Below, one piece after another: positions 36,572-49,783 of a DNA stretch of 64,000 nt (its first letter is position 1; every line of letters begins with the position of its first letter). The stretch covers positions 1,984,001 through 2,048,000 of the forward strand of contig JANCIK010000008.1 in NCBI GenBank assembly GCA_028532985.1. Reading direction: 5' to 3'. The position numbers and the translations under genes were made by a program. The notes under the pieces were generated by a model. It ran no database searches. It was not told the DNA's origin and saw nothing but the letters and a program-made list of their open reading frames with translations. Source of the stretch: Stropharia rugosoannulata (lineage: Eukaryota; Basidiomycota; Agaricomycetes; Agaricales; Strophariaceae).

Positions 36572-39500
36572 GCATTCACGACCCTTCCTCTCCCTCATGC
36601 AGCATCATTATTTATTATTTTATTTATACGTATTTATCTTTGACGGACTTCGCATTCACGGACTTTCGGTTCATTGTTTTGGCTAGATCTTCTTCCTCTA
36701 CGACATCCTGTTCGCGCGGCATCATCTTGACATCTTTGACGCCCCTTGTAGCCTTACCTGCATCATCTGTATCACCGTATTCCCTTGCTTTTTAGATTAT
36801 GTCTTGTCATGTTGCTTAGACTAGAACGGACTCTGCTCTTGGACTTCTCCATAGATTATTTATTGTTTACTTTCCTCTTATCCGTTTCCCCTTATATATT
36901 TATCCTCATCGAGACGACCATTTATAGAAATCTATTTTCTCCTTGCAGACTGTTCTCCTTGCCTCCCGCGTGAATAGGAAAAGGCTCTGGCCAATCTGGC
37001 GCTATGCAGCCCTAATGGCGCCGCGGCGCCGCAACCTCGGGACACGCGTATGCAAAGGCGGCCGCTGATCACATGCACCCTTAATTGTTTCTGCTTTACA
37101 ACAAATGCGCAGTGGGTGTGTGAGTGGCGCATCGACGCCTCCCGAATGCATCCGATAGTTGCGGCACATAAAAACAATGGCAACTCGACTTAGCACCCAT
37201 ATACTTGATCAGTGACTCTACCCAGGCGGTGTGCGCGTCGAGATTCAGAGCAGATACCCCGGCCTGGGTGGGAGTCTGAGCTTCGAGGCATCGGACACCT
37301 CAGGCGCCATTCAAATGTCAGAGGGACGCGTAGCATTTGCATACCAACAGCAGGCGGTGGGCTGCATAAATGGTATTTCCTGGAAGAAGTGGATCTCCGT
37401 TTTGAAACCGTCTAGTAATTTGATCGGCGTCACGGCGTGCGGCGCCTCTGGAAGTGCTCAGTTACACAGGGTCCTGTGTTCTTTTCCACAATCGCCGTCG
37501 AGCGCTGAGGACCTCGGGCAGAAGTTGCGACTCTAATAGAGTAGTACAGCATTTTAGCCTTCTGCGTTACTTGGAGTACGTCCAGCGCGTGTACGGGACC
37601 ATGTTACTATAGCATTTTGTGGGAGCGGTGTCTCCGTACCCTTGGATGAATTTTAATAGCGAGTTGGGCTTGAATTTTCATTATGCACAGAGGGCATCGC
37701 ATTAATGCCAGATCTGTAGATATTGACGTACTGCAATTGCAGCATGGTCTTGACTCAATTACCGCCCTCCAATGCACTATCTACGTCCCAACAAGTGAGG
37801 CAAAAATAGACGCGGGGTGACAGGTCAATCCGCCAAACCCAGTCTTGGGTTTATTTTTGCACTTCATCTGCACAGCCGTCAGAAGAGAGCAGCAGCGGTG
37901 CGGCTGCCCCTCCAGGCATATTCTTTGCCGTAAAGGATCGTTATGAGCGACTTGCCATATAAGCACACAAATATAAACAGCCGATCCCTGCCCGCGGGCG
38001 CAAAAAATGTGGTAGCAGTTGCTAGTATGAGAAGATGTAACAAGGCAGAATCATGACGAAAAATCAGGACAATGATGACAGTAGCTGCTCCTGAGAGAAA
38101 GAATTATGTTGAAGCACAGTACTTGAGCTGTATCAACTGATTTCTTCAGGATTTTTTGTTTGCATCGTGATTGGGCTGACTCACCAGACCGCATGGGTTT
38201 CCGCTGAGGTATGTCGCAATTACCATGAAAGAGGAAAACGCCATTGTTGAACCAGGTCGATGAGACGCGTCTCGCAAGAATGCGTAGTTGATGTGTTTTC
38301 TGTGGCACATTGTTCAGAATTATCTTAGATGACACAATCCCCAAAGGCAGTGAAAGTATGTTCTTGATTTGTTCCCGTCAAATGTGATGGTATGATTAGC
38401 GCTCTGGCAGGCGAACTTAGCCTCTTTGTTGGCGACGTCATTGTAATGATTCGCGAGCTGTGCACTGTCTTCGTGTCTATGGGGAATGATAGAGTGCATT
38501 TTAAATTGAGGATAAACTGTGACTCAGCCTACCAATCTTTGTGCCGGCAGACATAATGAGATTATTGTATAAGCTCGCTTACTCTACCGTCACCGCGGTT
38601 GGGTCCAATGTGATTGGACGTTCCCAGTATTTACTGATTCCAAATTGAACAGCTAAACTGCGAACAGTGATATTCAAGAAGAAAACACTTTCAACATGCA
38701 ATCCGTAACCTTGGAGAATTTGAACTGTAAGATGTGTATTTTTATGAAGGTAGAACAATTGGATTAGTTAGTTTACCCTAGTAGTACGGGTCAATGATAT
38801 GATTCTAACGATTATGAGAAGTTAGAGGTCAAGCACAGGTATAAGCAACGAGATTCATCTAACAGAAGACGTAGATAATTTTAACCGCCACTCCGTGTCC
38901 AAAGGACTGTAACATCTGCCAAATGCATAGATACTATGAACGAAGATGGATGAATAAAGATAACAGATAACATGCACTATTATGGGTATGGCGGAAGTCG
39001 TCTCGTTGGACCCCTAAATATATGATATGATTTCACTGAGCTGTATCGAGAGGCGGTGGCTTGAACAGAGCGTTATGATTGCACTCCAAAATCAATCGCG
39101 GAGTCCAACATGATTGAGTTGGCTGACGAGTTGAAATATAACAAATCATTCAGAAGAACGGTCATCAACAAGCTGCTCGTCAAAGGCTCACGCTGGAACA
39201 GATCCAATCCATACGCGATTCCAAGCGGGTTGTGCAGTAGGCACTGTGGAAAAGCGCCCGTCAAATGAGTGGCAACAACTTAAGTGGCACGAACCTTATG
39301 ACGGACGAAGTACATTATCCGAGCCCCCCGGCCTTCCGGGACCCGGGCGTTGTGACTTCCATTTTTGAGCAATAGATAATAGTTACATAATACTCAAAGT
39401 AATTATATTGAGTAAAGTACTTTGTACTTGACTTTGTTCTTCTGGTGGTTACCTGCGGCATGCCACACACTTATTTCAGTGCTTCTCCCACACCATATCA

Positions 39501-40586
39501 TGTACCGTCAATTGGCTCAAATTAGACTAGCCTCTCTCTGGCTGAATAGTTTGCGCTGCTTACCCAGGTCTCAGCTGTGCTGCTGGCGAATTTAACGCCA
39601 TTCAATTGTAGGCCCGGGAGTCGGGACTGGCACAAGACAACGAAGACGGCACTGGACCTTGCTGAATTACTACCCGGTGACCTCATCCAAGACTTGGACT
39701 CTCGTTGCTGACGCATGGTGGATACGGATGGCTCTTCTGCTACAGCTATGACATGACAAGATGTATTCCTTTTGCATTCCATGGCGATTGGCGATTCTAT
39801 TGCGTAGCACCATGTCTAATGGCGTGGTCGGAACAAAACAATTGCTCCACCTGGAATCACGCTCATATGGAATGAGCATATCTATAAATGCGCTTCAAGC
39901 GCGGAATCCACCTAATCTTGGGGGCTCACGGGCCTTTATCCAAACTCTGAAAGTTTGCTGTGTTTATTTTCCTTCCCATCCATGTGTGCGACTAAACCCT
40001 GCCAAAAATGGATCCATCAACCTCTAACATGCCGGTAACTCGTCGGGCAATTTTTCATATTCGAAGGACAAGTAATTTCTCTCCTATGCATTACAAGAAG
40101 CTTCGAGTCGCATGTGGCTTTAGAGTGTGCACTCGATTTTTCTCAGCAAACCCGAAATACCTGGCAACAATTCATACTGCAAAGAAAATATCTCGCTGGT
40201 TATAGGCCTTACAAAAATGGAATCACTGCTCCAATAGATATTCCTGGGCATCACGCTGAGATAGGATACTCAAGTGCCGCGCTGCAATTAACTTGTTATG
40301 CCTTCTCTCGCGGTATAGTGGACGAGCGCAGTATCATATGACTTTAGGTGGAAAGGAGTTACACACACTGCCACATGGCGTGTGTTGAATGACTCGGCAT
40401 CCTGACATCGGTGCTTATGATTCTCTTTCAAAACATCCATGCTGGACGAGAGAAACGTATTCAAAATGGACTGCAGCGTCGGTCTGCAGAACTATAGCCA
40501 GGCTCGTTCAGGGTATTTAAAGGCGTACAGAGTTGCCAAAATTCAGTCAGCGAGTGGTACGGCTCCTTTGGCTGCAATCTACAGCA
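36572..40586. other. 4-kb stretch without a supported gene
   Basis: 36.6-36.97 kb is T-rich and probably the 3' untranslated region of the DUF6593 gene. Further right, several short open frames exist on both strands (for example 37231-37536 plus and 39073-39264 minus), but none shows a family motif, a signal peptide or paired splice sites. No long repeat was seen. It may hold a lineage-specific or non-coding transcript, or decayed sequence. Confidence 0.4.
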
Positions 40587-42237
40587 ATGCGCCTCTTCCT
40601 CAGGATTCTGGCTTATGCTACTTGCGTCGCCACTGTTCACTGCGCAACATATTCCCAAACCGACAGCCACACTGGCAGCGGCTTTCTCAAAGCATTTTCC
40701 GTGTGGTCCCAACCTGATCCCACTCATGGAAGAGTGTAAGTGTTTCTGCTACATGTCGTCAAGCACTTTACTGAGACTGAGACGCGACACCAGGAACTAT
40801 GTCGATGCCTCCACGGCTGCCGCACAGAACTTGACATTTTCATCAGGAAACACGTTCATTTTGCGCGCAGACGACACCACGGTTCTGAGTGCCAGTGGAC
40901 CCGGCCGCAATTCCGTCAGGCTGCAGTCGAACGAACAGTATACCACTTCGGTCATGGTGTAAATATATCCTATCTTCTTGTCTGCATGTGGACAATAGTT
41001 AATTAATAATTTCGGGTCCGGCCAGGTTCAACATAAGGCACGTTCCTGTCGGATGCGGGTATGTCGTGCTTTCTGCCCATCTGCTCTCCTCGGAAACATC
41101 TCGCTCACCGAGATTAGTACTTGGCCTGCCGTGTGGACCGTTGGTGCCGACTGGCCGAACGAAGTAAGTAGTGGTTTAACCTTGTGCGATGTGCACACAT
41201 GTACTGTTAGCTTATTTGAATGCTGCAAAAATAGGGCGAGATTGACATCGTCGAAGGTGTCAATAGCCAAGGAACCGACCTGATTAGTATACACACTGGA
41301 GCCGGTGCGCCTGGATTTATCTATCGCTATGCATGGCAATGCTAATGAGGGCCTATCAACCCAATTATCAGGATGCACCATGCCGTCCTCTCGCTCAGAG
41401 ACTGGGTAGGTGTACTTGATTTCGAGAAATACATCTTACTAACGGCCTGCAAACAGCACTGCAACCCAGAACAACTGCGACGTCAATGAAGACAACAACT
41501 CAGGCTGTGGGGTCAGCGTTTCCGACACTCGCAGTTTCGGACCGATATTCAATGATCACGGCGGAGGATGGTAAGTGATTCTGCAGTTCTGAGCACATTG
41601 TATCGCCGTATCCGTGTTCCTGACTATTTGCCGGCGGCCGGTACATGTAGGTATGCCGTAGAGCGCACATCTAGCTTCATCAAAGTATGGTTTTGGTCCA
41701 GCGCCGCAACGGGAATCCCTTCGGACGTCATGAACGGGGCTACCACCGTGGACACTGACAACTGGGTAAGAATCAATAGTCTACTATTCTTGTCTGCAGA
41801 AATGGGTATAATGCTTTTCCTTAAGGGGACGCCCCGCGCATACTTCCCGGGCACGACATGCCCCATGTCCTCCATTTTCGGACCCCACAACATCATCATT
41901 AACTGTTAGTACCCGAGTTCAGCACACAAGTACTACTGAGCTGATCTTAAAACATGCTATTTCAGTGACATTCTGTAAGCAACTTCAGTTTGGTAAACCA
42001 CTTTTGCTTAATACAATGTTAATTTCGTTTCTAAGGTGGTGACTGGGCTGGTAGCTCGAGCGTTTATGCCGCCTCTGGATGCCCATCTACCTGCGTCGGT
42101 ATGTTGATCCATTCGGTAATATATATGCCGGCATGCTGATCCTGATGGCGCTTATCCGCACAGATTATGTGAACAACAATCCGTCGGCGTTCAGTGACGC
42201 CTACTTCGACTTCGCCTGGCTCAAAATATACCAGTAA
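40587..42237 (+). CDS. Secreted GH16 endo-beta-1,3(4)-glucanase
   Basis: Glycoside hydrolase family 16 (laminarinase type), acting outside the cell on beta-1,3/1,4- or 1,3/1,6-glucans of the fungal or plant wall. Twelve exons from 40587 to 42237 give 316 aa in frame. Residues 1-19 are a signal peptide (cleavage near VHCA). The catalytic motif GEIDIVEG, with the two glutamates and the aspartate, starts exon 5 at 41235. Other family blocks are GTWPAVWTVG, NNCDVN, GGGWYAVERT, VWFWS, CPMSSIFGPHNIIIN, LTFCGDWAG and NNNPSAFSDAYFDFAWLKIY. Exon 3 is 33 nt and exon 10 only 9 nt (41966-41974). It is convergent with Nup96, about 250 bp apart. The natural substrate cannot be told from sequence. Confidence 0.93.
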
Positions 42238-42487
42238 ACATCTCAACGCTTCTCCTTGTTCAAGTGTTATTGATTAACACACCTGATTCCATTTACATTC
42301 TCATGACTTGGCTTAATACTGACCATACACGCGATACAGTGCTATTGAATTGGAAATCAAATGTATATTCTATGTACTATGTATATTAGTCTTTGAGGAA
42401 ATAAAGTCCTCTTTGTGACAATAACAGAAGTGGGATAAAATATCGTGCACAATGTCTACAACAGACTGAAGTACGGCAATACACACA

Positions 42488-45400
42488 TTATACTTCTATA
42501 CTCTGCAGGAACCGCGCATACCCCAGCCCCTTTATCAGGTTGATCTTAGTCGCTCCATCAAGAACGCTTGCCATAGATTGCTGAATCTGGGACTGCAGGA
42601 AGTGTCGACATCAACAATTGAGCAAAAAGGAGGGGAAAAGAGTCTTACCAAGAGAAGAGGTCTCGCCCTCTCTTCGAGCTTTAACAATTCCTTAGTCATC
42701 TCCTCCAACGCAGCGACATGTCTGGAGTCAGTTGCGCGATCGCGCTGCAGAATATCAGGAAGCAGTGCAATAAGGCGCGGGATGCCTTTCGAAAGCACCT
42801 CGATCCTTTCTTGCCGAGCGGCGTCGGGGATCGCCTCCCCGTCTTCGTTCTCAGCAGCTACATCATCCAGAAGTCGCGGGAGGTCCGTCATGGTCTCTAC
42901 ATAGTTCAGTAAGACCTGTAGGATTTAGCCATGTCAGATATGTTAATTCGAAAGAGAGTGTAGAGCACACCTTGCCGCGCACAAACCATCCTTCAACCTT
43001 GTCGCGCCGACCATCGCTATCGAAAGGCGTGAGCAGATTACGCAGGAGGTCCAGGTCCTTCCTGATGATGGCGTCGGGGGCCAAATCACATACAGCGAGG
43101 GTGTGTGCGGTATTGTACAGCTGAGCGGACAAATACAGTTCATAGGCTTCGTACAGACGCTTGCTATCAAACATGTACATGGCCTGCGATAAACATCAAC
43201 AACAATGCGTGGATCGAAAAGAAGTAGTGCCACCTTAGCCTCATCTACCCATGGCATTGGCAATTTTAAGCTGCCAACCAACCCTCGTTCTATCCAGTCA
43301 TCGATTTTAGGGCCTGATCGAGCCAACAAATCCTTGATAGCCTTCTCACGCCTGGGGAAAGGTAGGTCAGTGCACTTCAACGTCGGAAACGAAAAACAGT
43401 GCGTACCCAGCACTTTCTTCCAAATGCAGTAACACGAACGCAGCCTCCTGGATCATTCCCAGGCTCTCGAGCTCAAAGGCGTAGGTGCTTGCAAGGAGGT
43501 CAGCAGTAGCGCTGTACCCCTCTGGCCGTTCTTCAATATCGTCATCTTCAGCACTACTTCCAGCCCCATTGGACATGCTTGGTCGCCCGCGCTGCTTGGA
43601 TGGTTTAGGTGGTCGGGGATGATCAGCACGATCGCCAAAGTCGCGGACGCGCATTACGCGCGACATAATAATATAAAGATGCCAGGACATGCCAATACCC
43701 CAGTCCAGCGCAGAAGGACTAAACGAACGCGGGTTAAGAGCGTTCGTCAACGACAATGCAGGATCTGCATGCAGCTTTATGAGTGCATACAAAGGATCAT
43801 CGGGTAGGCCGTCCTTTGCATTCCAACTTCCCGTGTCGGCATATAGTCCCAGTTGACCGCCCGGAGTTAGCGATGGGAGAGCTCCTTTCTTGCTATTGGC
43901 CCACTTGGGAACTGGCCGCGCCACTTCGAAAGACGGGCCTTTTGAGTTTCGGAGAAGAATACGTTCGTACGCAGCGACTGCGTCTGCCACAGATGCATCA
44001 ACAGTCGTACCGTACCACAGGCAGAGTCCGAAGACACGTTTCCAATCAAGATTCGTAAAGACGTCGTCTTCTGGACCGTCACCTTCGACATCGAGCCCTG
44101 CAAGGAGATTATAAATTTTCCATACGCCTCTGGCAATTAAGCCATTCTGCGTATTGGGATTTGACCCCGGGGCGAGCTTTTCAAGTTTCCATATCTCCAG
44201 TTGGTCCCGGATGTCAGCTTTGAATTCATCATCTCCGCCAGCTTGGCTGATGAGAGTAGCAAGTTTCAAGTAGCCGCCATCTGCAGCTACATTCGATGCT
44301 TCGCTAATTTGATGCCCCGTTAGTTGGGTGAACGCAGTGTCTGCCGGAGTATATGTGGCTGAAATTAAAATATATAGCAAGTATATAAATATAAACATTT
44401 TGGACACATACCTTGTGAACCGTTTGGCTGCATGCGTAAATCGGCGTCGACGGAGGATTTCACGTCACCTTCAAGCCACTGGCTAAGTGCAGTTTTCCTC
44501 CTTAGTAAAGTGGCGCGATTCCTCAAGTCGGGGGAAACAGTAGACGTTAGAGCACCTGGTTTGGATTGGCCAAGCCGAAGAGTCATTGGATCGAAGAGGG
44601 CGCTCCCGAGCCTGAAGATCGGAGCAGGTGAAAAGATATCTGTTGTCGGGAATAATGAAGCAAAGGAAGAAAAAACGAGGGGGCTTCTCGTTGGCTCTGA
44701 AATGGATAAAGACGCGTTCCCGTTAGGTGTAGAAGCTGACGCGAGAGTTGTGGGGTATGCGCAGGGGATATTTGACTCATCACGAATTATTGAAGTGTGA
44801 CTCAAGTGGTGTTGTAGAAGTTTGGAGGCCAGTTCAGGAAGTGGCGCTGAAGAAGGACCACTTAGTTCAAACCGCGCGGGGGCTAAAGATGCCGAGACTT
44901 TGGTGAGTGTTACTATTGAAGAGTTCGCAGATGTGGTACTAGACTTCGGTGAGATGTCGTTCATGAAATATTTTATTGACTTACGTCGCGACAGATGGGC
45001 TACATAAGGCACCTAGATGCGCCAGACGTCCACTTGGTCCCCAGCCTACTCTGAATGACCGACCCATGGCAAGACCAGCGTCGACATACGCGCCCTCGTT
45101 TTCATTTGCAATGGAAGATGTTATGCCTACACGTGCATACTTTTTGGTTGGCCTGAACAATTGGGGCTCCAAATCTTGGCCAAAAGATGCCCGCTTAAGG
45201 CAATGAGATTGGAGTTGTTTAAACAGTGAAAGTAAACATACCTCACGAGAATCCAGTCTTGGCAGATTATCCGCGTCAGAGTCGCGGCCGTGTTTTCTGT
45301 TAGACTGCTTATCCACTTTAATACCTAGCGTTCCTGTCGGCTCGTTCATAGCTTTCAGAGCAGCGGCCTCTTCTGGCATTCGAAACAGCGCGGATTGCAT

Positions 45401-45814
45401 GACGTGCATCTTTTGCGCATCAACTCCAACATGCTGAGCCCAAGGTATAATAGATGGATCTCGCCGATTATTATAATTCGCTGCTCTTGGTGGTGAGGAC
45501 GTGGAACGGGCGGAAGAAGGAGAAGCGCGAAGGTCGCCTTCGCGTGCCGAGTGACTGTCCTCATCATCTGAATATAACTGAATTTTGGCTTTCGGCGGGC
45601 GAGGTGGGGAAGTCATGAGCTCGTCGTGATGCATGGCAGACGATGATGCACTTGCGCTTGACTCGCTTTCTGATACCTCTCCATTGTCAACATCATCTGG
45701 CACTTTGCGAGGCGATTTCTGAGGAGTTGGTTTTTCTCTTGCTACGACTTGCCCTTTTTCGTCTTCGTCGCTACTACTGCTCCCATCACTTGTGTAGGCC
45801 CGAAAGCGCGCCAT
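42488..45814 (-). CDS. NUP96: Nuclear pore protein Nup96 (Nup145C-type), stand-alone gene
   Basis: Scaffold nucleoporin of the Y-complex. The model complement(join(42488..42592, 42649..42915, 42971..43183, 43234..43351, 43407..44358, 44412..44938, 44985..45193, 45242..45814)) closes in frame, 987 aa. The N-terminus starts MARFRAYTSDGSSSSDEDE and stays Ser/Asp-rich for about 140 residues. Then come MGRSFRVGWGPSGRLAHLG and, from about residue 440, the helical Nup96 domain: FTQLTGHQISEAS, LISQAGGDDEFKADIRDQLEIW and WKRVFGLCLWYG. In yeasts and animals Nup96 is cut from a Nup98-Nup96 precursor; here no FG repeats or autoproteolytic domain precede it, and the gene has its own ATG. It is divergent from DAM1 across 218 bp. 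Confidence 0.92.
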
Positions 45815-46032
45815 GTGGATGGAGAAAGGGGATGAGGAGGGATATGTTTGTGGTTGGTGGTGGCACACCGAACGCGGGCCTTGTTTCCCAAACCTCGGCA
45901 ACGCACAAGCAACACCAATTATCCGGCACAGCCACAGAACGCAAACCTGGCGGAAAGAGTAGCCCGCGCGGCGCGCTCTTGCTTTGGACGCGCCGATCAC
46001 ATGATGCTGAAACGTCCTTGACTCCTCCCTCC
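45815..46032. promoter_or_regulatory. Bidirectional promoter region, Nup96/DAM1
   Basis: Only 218 bp separate the two start codons of the divergent Nup96 and DAM1 genes, so both promoters and leaders must share it. No TATA box is evident; the region is GC-rich in its right half. Confidence 0.6.
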
Positions 46033-47154
46033 ATGCACCCAACCCAAACCCCACATCGGACGCCGTTGCGACGCGTTTCTCAAGGCTCTCTCTTCCGTCT
46101 ATCAAGATCTAATGCGTATCCCGATGCACCTCATGGTCTCGGTTTCTTAGAGCCAGCAATGGCCGAATTCCTTGACGAAACAGAGACACTGCAGGCAAAC
46201 CTGGAGGGAATACGCCGCTTAGGTGATTCATTGACGACGTTTAATGAATCATTCGCTAGTTGGCTCTATATCATGAACATGAATGCTTTGACAACAGATT
46301 GGTCTCAGGTATTATGACAGGGTGACGAATTGCTATCCAAATTGTGACGCGATGTTGAGATTAGGCACCTACCGAAACTTCGTTCGCACTAGCCAAAAGA
46401 CGTGCGGGTCAGCCAGTTTCATTGATATCCATATGAGCTCGATAAGAACAAATTTACAGAAGAAGATGCACTAGCTGCCATGGAAGCCTTGCGTGCTAAG
46501 AATGAATCAAAAGCCCGAGATAGCCAAACCGCAAGCTCAGCAGCCGATAAGACGACAGTCACGGATGGAGATGCGACATTCGCCGGAAACACAACTACAG
46601 CAACTGCAACGTCGGCTCCAAAGACAGCAATTTCAAAGAAGAAGGCTGGAAAACCGAAATTGTCTGCTAAAGAAAAGAAGGAGCGGAGTGTACGTTTGCC
46701 CTGGACGAATCATTGACTCGAGATTGATGACATGTCTTTCTAGCTCGAAGTTGAGAAGATAGTTGCTTGTCTTCCGCTAGAGTTTCGTGGCAGTGACCCC
46801 GTATGTTTGGCGTACTCGCTACAATCCATCATCTTATTCTGTTACAGACTCTCCGACGACATATGGAAATGGTTATCGAAGGAGTGATGTATGCACCCGG
46901 TGGTGCTGTGAAGCGTGCGCTAATCCTCCGTCTTCCCTGAATAACTACACTAATGGCCGTGTTTCAGTTCTCGACCTTGTAACTCCCCCCGATTTGAACC
47001 AAGCGCGCGTGAATAAATGTCTTATAGCTCTGGTGAATCGTAAGGTTGTCCAGAAGGAGAATAGTACAGTACGTTTGATTTCTCTATATTGGTTTCCTCC
47101 GAGCTCATCTTGATCCAGGGGACCGTTTTGTATCATTGGAAAGGAATGCCTTAA
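46033..47154 (+). CDS. DAM1: DASH/DAM1 complex subunit Dam1
   Basis: Kinetochore protein of the fungal DASH ring, which couples chromosomes to spindle microtubules. The model join(46033..46308, 46365..46407, 46460..46689, 46744..46800, 46848..46914, 46968..47068, 47119..47154) gives 269 aa. The N-terminal segment is TP/SP-like (TPHRTPLRRVSQGSLFRL), a likely kinase-regulated site. The Dam1 domain reads GFLEPAMAEFLDETETLQANL, then FNESFASWLYIMNMNALTTDW. After it come a Thr/Ala/Lys-rich linker and a second, conserved-looking region (KIVACLPLEFRGSDPTLRRHM, PPDLNQARVNKCLIALVNRKVV, GTVLYHWKG). Introns are about 47-56 nt. Confidence 0.85.
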
Positions 47155-48235
47155 ATTTTCTTCTTTATTTTTGTATTTTTCCATCTCAGCTATCCAATGT
47201 ATCATAATTGTATATCTCTCCGCAGCGTCGTCACTCTGTGTCCCCTTACATTGCAACGTACCACAAAATGTTACTATGGTACGTGCCAAAATATGCACTT
47301 CATACAGCATAGTACGTGAGTTCTCATTGTTCTAGGAGATTCCCGGTTCCCCATCGCTTATAGTTTCATGCAGTAGTGCTACAGCCTTCAATACCGAAAA
47401 TCTGTTGGCACCTCCAATAAGATCCACCGCATGTATAGATGCAAACACAATCCGTGGTCCCTATGCATCCTATTTATTATTATTATTTTTTGATCATATG
47501 GGTGCAATAGTCCTGCCTGTCAGCTGAAACGACTTCGCTGTATCCGAAAATTCAGCATGGAAGGTACTCTGATGTACTTGAGTGCGAGCTGCGGTATGAT
47601 ACATGTCAACGAAGTTATGCTTTCTAATTCCAGCGCACAATAAAGTACCAATGAAAACCCAAGTTGGCTAGGGCATGACTAGTAGTAGTGTCGATGGTCG
47701 GTCTTTGTGTTCTACGACGCTCATGTGCTAAATGTCCTCTGCATGCCCACACCTTGGGAAATCCAGTCTCTCGTCCAACGAACGTCGGACAGCATGTTTG
47801 ACAGTGCTGCCCCGCGATTCCCGACGGGCCAACACTTTCGTATACCATTGCAGGAACTTGTTTTTGCATATATGTTTAGTAACATTCATCAACCTACGAC
47901 AAGATATTCATAGTTTCTCAAATCTATGTTCTCGATTTGTCTTACAGGCACGCGTCTCTCGTCGTTTCTGACACCCCACAAGTAAAAGTCCATGCAAGAT
48001 ATCTATAGCCCTCGACGATCACCTTGATCTGATAAAAATACGACGTAATGTGCGTGTCCTTTACCTGTGGACTGATTATTGAGAAGGCAGGATGACGCAT
48101 CATGGGATATGTCCCAACATGCCACGAATGCAGTCAATCGTTCCTGGTTTGATTTCCGGATGAATACGCAGTTTTTGAATCGCATTCATAAAGCTCTACT
48201 TGAAAATAATTATTGAGGTACTAACCCCAGTAATC
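47155..48235. other. Intergenic, no gene seen
   Basis: About 1.1 kb. It begins with the T-rich 3' region of DAM1. No protein family, RNA gene or long repeat was recognised. Confidence 0.4.
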
Positions 48236-49404
48236 ATGTACATATTTCAATCTGCTGCCTTTTCTTCGCTGGTTCTGCCTTTGGTTGTCCTAGCGGAGTG
48301 GCCAGTCGAGCACGCGGGCTTCAGGCGTACCACTTTGGGGCGTCATGAGCACCTCTTTAAACGTCAGCTTCAATCTTTCCCGGCCATCACGCTGACGCAG
48401 TTCAGCAATGAAGTCAGTCAACTATGCGCCACCCCTGACTCAAGCTTGGCCAGCTCCGCAGTCAAAGAGGTCCTTAAAGACATCGGAACCGATACGATGA
48501 CTTTACAAGTGTGTATTTTTTATTTTTTATTTACCTCTGCCATCTATGACCACAACATGACTTCACATTCATAGAACTCGCTCAATGGCGTTGCGCAGCA
48601 ACTTGTACCTGCAATCAATACATTCACGGTATTGCCCACCGTACCCACTCGCTGGAGCTTGATTGCCCAGGTACACTGTTGATATGATACACAAATTGAT
48701 ATATCTGAATATTCCCCCACCTAAAGGAATGGGCGGCTATGCTCGGAGTATCTAGTAACATTGCGACTAACATCGCCAACAACATCCAGCAGTTCACCAG
48801 CGTCCAATTGCCGGATATCATCTCACTTGCTAACGGCACCCAAACCCTGGCAGCAGTCGCTATACTGGAGACATTCACCGCCGTAAGTCCTGGATGATCA
48901 TCCATTCACTGACTACATTCTGACCAGCATTATATTTCCTTAATTTGGCAGACGCTAACAACACTTACTCAACAAGCGGGGACTGCATTCGATAACTTTG
49001 TGTCCATCCAAGGACAAATAGGCTCCATTCCTAACTTGGCTAATAGCACGGGCACCCAGGTATACTCATCGATCGCAATCGTAGAGAGTTACTTTTACTA
49101 CTACCTCGTTATTTGGGGCGCGGTTCTGAACGATAATCAAGCAAACATCGACGCGTTGAGTGACATTACCTCTGGCGCCGTCGCGGTAAGTCTTTGTGCC
49201 CAGAGTGGGCCTTCAGTACGGTGTTCCTCATTGGTTTTTTTAGCCCGATGATATATGGTCCTTAATTGCGGGTGTTGCCTGTGTTTGTGAGGTAGCGAGC
49301 CCAGCTTTGCAGACTGTAAGACCGCATAGGCGACCCGTTAACCAGCAAAAACTGACGCGTTCTATCCACAGTATGCTTCATTGACTATGAGTGCTTTGCT
49401 TTAA
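48236..49404 (+). CDS. Secreted alpha-helical protein, copy 1
   Basis: Function not recognised. Six exons starting with 48236-48508 and ending 49404; all junctions are in phase 0. Residues 1-23 form a signal peptide (SSLVLPLVVLA), and a dibasic site (FKR before QLQSFPAITL) suggests Kex2-type processing. The mature part is mainly amphipathic helices (FSNEVSQLCATP, WAAMLGVSSNIATNIANNI, TTLTQQAGTAFDNFVSIQGQI), with hydrophobic patches near the end (YYYLVIWGAV, WSLIAGVACVC). The gene at 56882-58058 is a paralogue with the same six-exon plan. Long helical secreted proteins of this type can be structural, hydrophobin-like or membrane-active; the sequence alone does not decide. Confidence 0.62.
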
Positions 49405-49783
49405 CTTCCATAATTACTTGGTGGTGGCGTATTTTTAAACGAAGTAGTTCCAGCTTGCACCAAGGTTCCAAGGTTGCATGAATAAAATAATTGTTACAAA
49501 TTTTTAACCGTTGGACTTTCTCTTTGCATGTCTTTGAAATCTCCTTAATTCTTTTGGACTATTTATTTGAGTATAGTATTGTAAACGTCTCATTAACTTG
49601 AGCAGCAGGGTAAGCGAGATGTACATAAGCAAGATGAGCAGAGCCAAGGAAGAACTTCAGTCTAAGTCTAAGGATTCTCACGAGTTTTGGTTTTCCCCAT
49701 TTGGGTCGTCCCAATCAACATTTGACGTGACCATCACTGTGCATTCCAGAGTTCTCTCCTCAACTTGCTCATCTCCAACAACA
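49405..49783. other. Intergenic / SRRM1 leader
   Basis: About 0.38 kb between two plus-strand genes. No feature beyond a presumed promoter and 5' leader. Confidence 0.4.

Noticed and set aside
45643..46032. Upstream in-frame extension of Dam1
   Set aside because: It overlaps the first exon of Nup96 on the other strand, and the Dam1 family starts at the ATG at 46033.
48236..49404. Assigning the secreted helical proteins to a pore-forming or toxin family
   Set aside because: Helical content and hydrophobic patches alone are not evidence; no diagnostic motif is present.
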